From: Anaerolineaceae bacterium UBA5365
Lineage (GTDB): Bacteria; Chloroflexota; Anaerolineae; Anaerolineales; Anaerolineaceae
Length of the DNA stretch: 10,510 nt
Assembly (NCBI GenBank): GCA_002407905.1
Contig: DHPL01000043.1
Location: forward strand, 10,547 to 21,056
Direction of reading: 5' to 3'
In this document: piece by piece, positions 7,223 to 10,510 of the stretch
How positions within the stretch are numbered: position 1 is the first letter of the stretch
How the letters are laid out: each line of letters opens with the position of its first letter
Program-made: the position numbers and the translations under genes
Notes under the pieces: generated by a model
The model's database searches: none
Told to the model about the DNA's origin: nothing
The model's input: only the letters and a program-made list of their open reading frames with translations

Positions 7223-7825
7223 ATGCAAACCATTTATCTGCAAACCCCAATCCAAAAAGACGCCATCGAAGCCCTGCACGTTGGGGATAGCGTTTACATC
7301 ACCGGGCGAATCTTTACCTCACGGGATATGGGCCATCTGCGCATCCAGGGTTTATTGGAAGGCGGGCAAGCCCTGCCGGAGGATTTGGAGGGCTCGGCGG
7401 TTTTTCACGCTGGCCCGGTGGTGGAAAAGGAAGGCGAAGGCTACAAACTGCGCGTGATAGGCCCCACCACCAGCATCCGGATGGAGCCTTATGCCCAAAT
7501 GGTGGGCGAACTGGGTGTAAGAGCCATCATCGGCAAAGGCGGCATGGCTGCTGAAACCCTGGCCAATGCCGCGAAGTACAAATACGTTTATCTGCAAGCC
7601 GCCCCGGGCTGCGCGGTGCAATTGGCCGCCGGCGTAAAGGCGGTGGAACGCGTGCATTGGCTTGACCTGGGTGTGCCTGAAGCCATGTGGGTACTGGACG
7701 TTAAGGATTTTGGGCCGCTGGTCGTGGCGATGGACGCGCATGGCAAAAGCCTCTACGACGATGTACGTGCCAATGCCCGGGCCGAGAAGGCCCGTATTGC
7801 GGCTGGGGATGGCGCGGGGGAATAA
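7223..7825 (+). CDS. Class I fumarase / L(+)-tartrate dehydratase-type hydratase, beta subunit
   Basis: Small subunit that should pair with the alpha subunit encoded 13 nt upstream to complete the active site. It has 200 residues, close to E. coli TtdB. Conserved segments, in order: TGRIFTSRDMGH at 27-38, FHAGPVV at 61-67, GPTTSIRME at 80-88, GKGGM at 104-108, PGCAV at 128-132, HWLDLGVPEAMW at 145-156, and DFGPLVVAMDAHG at 162-174. From memory these agree along most of their length with TtdB, including HAGP, GPTTSxRME and the HW-x-LG-x-PE-x-xW block, but FumA-type C-terminal domains share them, so substrate stays open. The tail is Ala/Gly/Glu rich and weakly conserved. Its stop shares one base with the regulator start (TAATG). 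Confidence 0.94.
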   Translation: MQTIYLQTPIQKDAIEALHVGDSVYITGRIFTSRDMGHLRIQGLLEGGQALPEDLEGSAVFHAGPVVEKEGEGYKLRVIGPTTSIRMEPYAQMVGELGVRAIIGKGGMAAETLANAAKYKYVYLQAAPGCAVQLAAGVKAVERVHWLDLGVPEAMWVLDVKDFGPLVVAMDAHGKSLYDDVRANARAEKARIAAGDGAGE

Positions 7826-8550
7826 TGTTCGACGCTTTGGATAAGGGCGCCATCAAGGCGCCGCGCTACCACGACGCGATCATCGCTGCCATCCGCGAGA
7901 TGGTGATGAAAGGGGAGTTGGTGGAAGGCCAAACCATCCCCTCGGAGCGCGACCTGGCCGAGGCATTTAACGTAAGCCGAGGGCCGGTGCGTGAGGCGCT
8001 GAAGATCCTGGAGTATCTGGGCATTCTGGAGAACCGCCGCCGCGATGGGATGGTGCTGCGCAAGCTGGAAGTGCGTGAACTCTATGAGAAGCTGGATTTC
8101 GCGCTCAGTTTTGACCAGGAAAACCTGCGGGAACTCTTTGAAGTTCGCCTGCACCTGGAGCCGGTGGCAGCAGCCCTGGCCGCCGAACGCCGCGGCGAAG
8201 CTGAACTGGAGGAGATGCGCCAGGCCGTCGCCCTGATGCAAGCCTTCCTCGCGCATCAGGAACCCTTTTACGATGCCAGTTACCGCTTTCATGAGGCGCT
8301 TTTTGGGGCCACGCATAACCGTGTGCTGGTGTCCATCCACTACAACCTGGCTGAGCAACTGCGGCTCTCTAGGCGGGTGACTTTAAGCCTGCCCAGGCGC
8401 TTGCAGAAATCGCTGCATTTTCACGAAAAACTCTTGGAAGCCATTGAACACCAGCAATGCGAGCTGGCCCGCGAGATCATGCAGGCGCACATCCGCGACG
8501 CGATGGAAAGCCTGCAGATCCAGGAGATCGAAGGAGAGACGCATGGATGA
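7825..8550 (+). CDS. GntR-family transcriptional regulator, FadR subfamily (FCD domain)
   Basis: A 241-residue DNA-binding repressor or activator, probably controlling this operon. Residues 14-80 form the winged helix-turn-helix, with PSERDLAEAFNVSRGPVREAL at 39-59 as the classic GntR motif (SRGPVREAL covers the recognition helix). Residues about 100-230 are the all-helical FCD ligand domain. Of the FCD metal-binding residues, His156 (YRFHEAL), His200 (HFHEKLLEAI) and His222 (MQAHIRD) are visible. The Asp expected four residues before His156 is Ser152; the nearest Asp is Asp150, so metal binding may be altered. It sits between the two hydratase systems and overlaps both neighbours (1 nt upstream, 8 nt downstream). 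The ligand is likely a carboxylic acid of the pathway, by inference. The palindrome at 4885-4913 is its most likely target. Confidence 0.93.
   Translation: MFDALDKGAIKAPRYHDAIIAAIREMVMKGELVEGQTIPSERDLAEAFNVSRGPVREALKILEYLGILENRRRDGMVLRKLEVRELYEKLDFALSFDQENLRELFEVRLHLEPVAAALAAERRGEAELEEMRQAVALMQAFLAHQEPFYDASYRFHEALFGATHNRVLVSIHYNLAEQLRLSRRVTLSLPRRLQKSLHFHEKLLEAIEHQQCELAREIMQAHIRDAMESLQIQEIEGETHG
8531..8536 (+). promoter_or_regulatory. Ribosome-binding site that decides the fumC start
   Basis: AAGGAG lies 6 nt before the ATG at 8543. The frame is open back to 8444, inside the regulator gene, but the ATG at 8543 gives the typical FumC N-terminus ([14 protein letters not shown]). Confidence 0.85.
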
Positions 8551-9910
8551 ATACAGGATCGAACACGATTCCTTAGGTGATGTGCGGGTGCCGGCGGACG
8601 CGCTATGGGGCGCGCAGACCGAACGCAGCCGCCAGAATTTCAAAATTGGCCAGGAGCGCATGCCGATGGCGGTGGTACGGGCATTGGTTGTGCTTAAAAA
8701 AGCCTGCGCCAGCGTAAACGGACGCATGGGCAAACTGAACGCTGAAACGGCCGCGCTGATCAGCCAGGCTTGCGATGCTATTCTGGCCGGCGGCTACGAG
8801 GCCCATTTTCCGCTGGTGGTTTGGCAGACCGGCAGCGGCACACAGAGCAACATGAACGCCAACGAGGTCATCGCCCACCTTTCCGCCAGGCTGGACCCGG
8901 AAGCAAAGGTGCATCCTAACGACCATGTGAATCGCAGCCAGAGCTCCAACGATACCTTTCCAACGGCCATGCATATTGCCGCTGTAACGGAACTGCATGA
9001 ACGCCTTTTCCCCAGTTTGGAAGCACTAATCGCTACGTTGCGGCGCCTGGAAGAAGAAAACTGGGACCAGATCAAGATCGGGCGCACGCATCTGCAGGAT
9101 GCCGTGCCCCTGCGCTTTGGCCAGGAACTGAGCGGCTGGCGCGTCATGCTGGAGCGCGCCGCGGCCATGCTGCAGGAAAGCAGCGCCGGCCTGCGCGAAC
9201 TGGCCATTGGCGGGACGGCGGTGGGCACCGGGCTGAATGCCCCCGAAGGTTTTGGGGAAGCCGTGGCCCAGGAACTCAGCGCGCTGACCGGGCATTATTT
9301 CAACAGTGCGCCGAATAAATTCCATGCTCTCACCTCACAGGATGCCCTGGTTTACGCGCATGGCGCCTTGAAGGCGCTGGCCGCCAACCTGATGAAGATC
9401 GCCAATGATGTGCGCTGGATGGCCAGCGGACCCAACTGCGGGTTAGGGGAGATCAGCATTCCTGAGAACGAGCCTGGCTCATCCATCATGCCGGGCAAGG
9501 TAAACCCCACCCAATGTGAGGCGCTGACGATGGCGGCGGTGCAGGTGATGGGCAACGATGCAGCGATCGGTATCGCGGCTTCGCAGGGCAATTTTGAGCT
9601 CAATGTTTACCAGCCGGTGGTCATTTACAACTTTTTACAGAGCACCCGCCTGCTGGCGGACGCGATGGCTTCCTTTAACGCAAACTGCGCCGCCGGGATC
9701 CGGGCAAATAGTGCCAGAATGGAAGAGCATCTGCGCAACTCCGTGATGCTCGTGACGGCCCTTACCCCCAGCATTGGCTACGACAAGGCCGCCAAGGTTG
9801 CCCAGAAGGCCCAGAAGGAAAAAACAACGCTCAAGGAGGCTTGCTTAAGCCTGGGCTACCTGAGCGCTGAAGAATACGACCGGATCGTCGATCCGGCAAA
9901 AATGGTTTAA
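8543..9910 (+). CDS. fumC: Class II fumarate hydratase
   Basis: Iron-free, cytoplasmic homotetrameric enzyme that interconverts fumarate and L-malate. It has 455 residues against about 467 for E. coli FumC. Landmarks in order: [13 protein letters not shown] at 21-33, [10 protein letters not shown] at 96-105, [11 protein letters not shown] at 134-144, [10 protein letters not shown] at 180-189 with the catalytic-site His183, and the superfamily signature [16 protein letters not shown] at 312-327 with the catalytic loop Ser313 and Lys319. The C-terminal block ([34 protein letters not shown]) is clearly FumC rather than aspartase or argininosuccinate lyase. The ATG overlaps the regulator stop by 8 nt (ATGGATGA). 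It is the second, unrelated hydratase of this operon able to act on fumarate, and the next gene encodes an enzyme that uses malate. Confidence 0.97.
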   Translation: MDEYRIEHDSLGDVRVPADALWGAQTERSRQNFKIGQERMPMAVVRALVVLKKACASVNGRMGKLNAETAALISQACDAILAGGYEAHFPLVVWQTGSGTQSNMNANEVIAHLSARLDPEAKVHPNDHVNRSQSSNDTFPTAMHIAAVTELHERLFPSLEALIATLRRLEEENWDQIKIGRTHLQDAVPLRFGQELSGWRVMLERAAAMLQESSAGLRELAIGGTAVGTGLNAPEGFGEAVAQELSALTGHYFNSAPNKFHALTSQDALVYAHGALKALAANLMKIANDVRWMASGPNCGLGEISIPENEPGSSIMPGKVNPTQCEALTMAAVQVMGNDAAIGIAASQGNFELNVYQPVVIYNFLQSTRLLADAMASFNANCAAGIRANSARMEEHLRNSVMLVTALTPSIGYDKAAKVAQKAQKEKTTLKEACLSLGYLSAEEYDRIVDPAKMV

Positions 9911-9920
9911 GGAGCAGAAG

Positions 9921-10510
9921 ATGAGCATGAATGAAGATTACGGCACCCGTTCTCTGGCAAAGCACGCCGAGTGGAAGGGCAAGATCCGCGTTGAGACGGC
10001 AGCCCCGGTGAGCAATCGCGATGAACTTTCGTTGGCCTATACCCCTGGCGTTGCGGCGCCTTGTCTGGCCATCCAGAAAGACCCTGAGCTCTCCTACGAG
10101 CTTACCCGCCGGCATAACCTTTGCCTGGTGGTCACGGATGGCTCGGCGGTGCTGGGCCTGGGCAACATTGGACCGGAAGCAGGTATGCCGGTGATGGAAG
10201 GCAAGTGCGCGCTCTTTAAAGCCTTTGGTGATGTGGATGCCTTTCCGCTCTGCGTTAAAAGCCAGGATGTGGACGAGATCGTGCGCACTGTCAAATTACT
10301 GGAAGGCAGTTTTGGCGGTGTCAACCTGGAAGACATCTCCGCGCCCCGCTGTTTTGAGATCGAGCAGAAACTGCGTGAAATTTGCGAGATCCCGATTTTT
10401 CATGACGACCAGCATGGTACCGCGATCGTGATTTTGGCCGGGCTGATCAATGCTCTCAAAATCGTCGGCAAGAAAATGGAGGATATCCGGGTGGTTTTCG
10501 GCGGGGCTGG
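9921..10510 (+). CDS. Malic enzyme, NAD(P)-dependent (3' end cut by window edge)
   Basis: Oxidative decarboxylation of malate to pyruvate and CO2, making NAD(P)H. The first 196 codons are present and the frame runs off the window end. The catalytic domain shows AYTPGVA at 39-45 with the conserved Tyr40, [15 protein letters not shown] at 71-85, MEGKCALFK at 92-100 with catalytic Lys95, NLEDISAP at 135-142 and FHDDQHGTA at 160-168, whose acidic residues bind the divalent metal. The Rossmann glycine motif (VVFGGAG) begins at the very edge, so cofactor preference cannot be read. The short N-terminus is of the bacterial MaeB/SfcA-like small type; whether a phosphotransacetylase-like domain follows is unseen. 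AAGGAG at 9909-9914 lies 6 nt before the ATG; a second ATG at 9927 is less well spaced. It starts 10 nt after fumC and is surely in the same operon. Confidence 0.94.
   Translation, partial: MSMNEDYGTRSLAKHAEWKGKIRVETAAPVSNRDELSLAYTPGVAAPCLAIQKDPELSYELTRRHNLCLVVTDGSAVLGLGNIGPEAGMPVMEGKCALFKAFGDVDAFPLCVKSQDVDEIVRTVKLLEGSFGGVNLEDISAPRCFEIEQKLREICEIPIFHDDQHGTAIVILAGLINALKIVGKKMEDIRVVFGGA

Noticed and set aside
6346..7233. Long open frame on the - strand (295 codons) opposite the hydratase alpha gene
   Set aside because: It is a shadow of a conserved coding gene. No recognisable domain, and it would need a promoter inside the beta-subunit gene.
1..10510. CRISPR arrays, tRNA/rRNA genes, transposases, phage or toxin-antitoxin genes
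   Set aside because: None seen. Nearly all sequence is explained by the metabolic and transport genes listed, and the only gap above 250 bases holds the terminator and operator.

Overview
The window reads as a compact bacterial chromosome segment with every supported gene on the + strand. It holds two transcription units separated by one intrinsic terminator. Gene style and layout (a peptide-type ABC transporter with an enlarged DppC-like permease, then a C4-acid enzyme cluster) would fit an anaerobic bacterium such as a Chloroflexota/Anaerolineae member. That placement is an inference from protein style only, because there is no rRNA or other marker here.

Left unit (1-4667): the end of a peptide/nickel-type (Dpp/Opp) ABC importer operon. 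It has a DppB-type permease cut by the window edge, a DppC-type permease with a large extra extracytoplasmic domain, two ATPases of the DppD and DppF type with Cys-rich oligo_HPY tails, and a short two-helix membrane protein overlapping the end of dppF. No substrate-binding protein is seen; it may lie upstream. The unit ends at a strong hairpin terminator at 4686-4719.

Spacer (4668-4934): the terminator, about 150 bases where I see nothing definite, then a near-perfect palindrome (13-bp arms, 3-bp centre) just before the next operon. Its core fits the operator consensus of FadR-type GntR repressors.

Right unit (4935 to the window end): six tightly packed genes. They encode an MmgE/PrpD-family protein, the alpha and beta subunits of a class I (Fe-S) fumarase/L-tartrate dehydratase-type hydratase, a FadR-type GntR regulator, a class II fumarase (FumC), and the first 196 codons of a malic enzyme. 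Together they could turn a C4 dicarboxylic or hydroxy acid into fumarate, malate and then pyruvate, under control of the regulator encoded in the middle of the operon. The first steps (the MmgE/PrpD protein and the Fe-S hydratase) have uncertain substrates and are the most open biological question. I found no RNA genes, CRISPR arrays, insertion sequences or phage genes.
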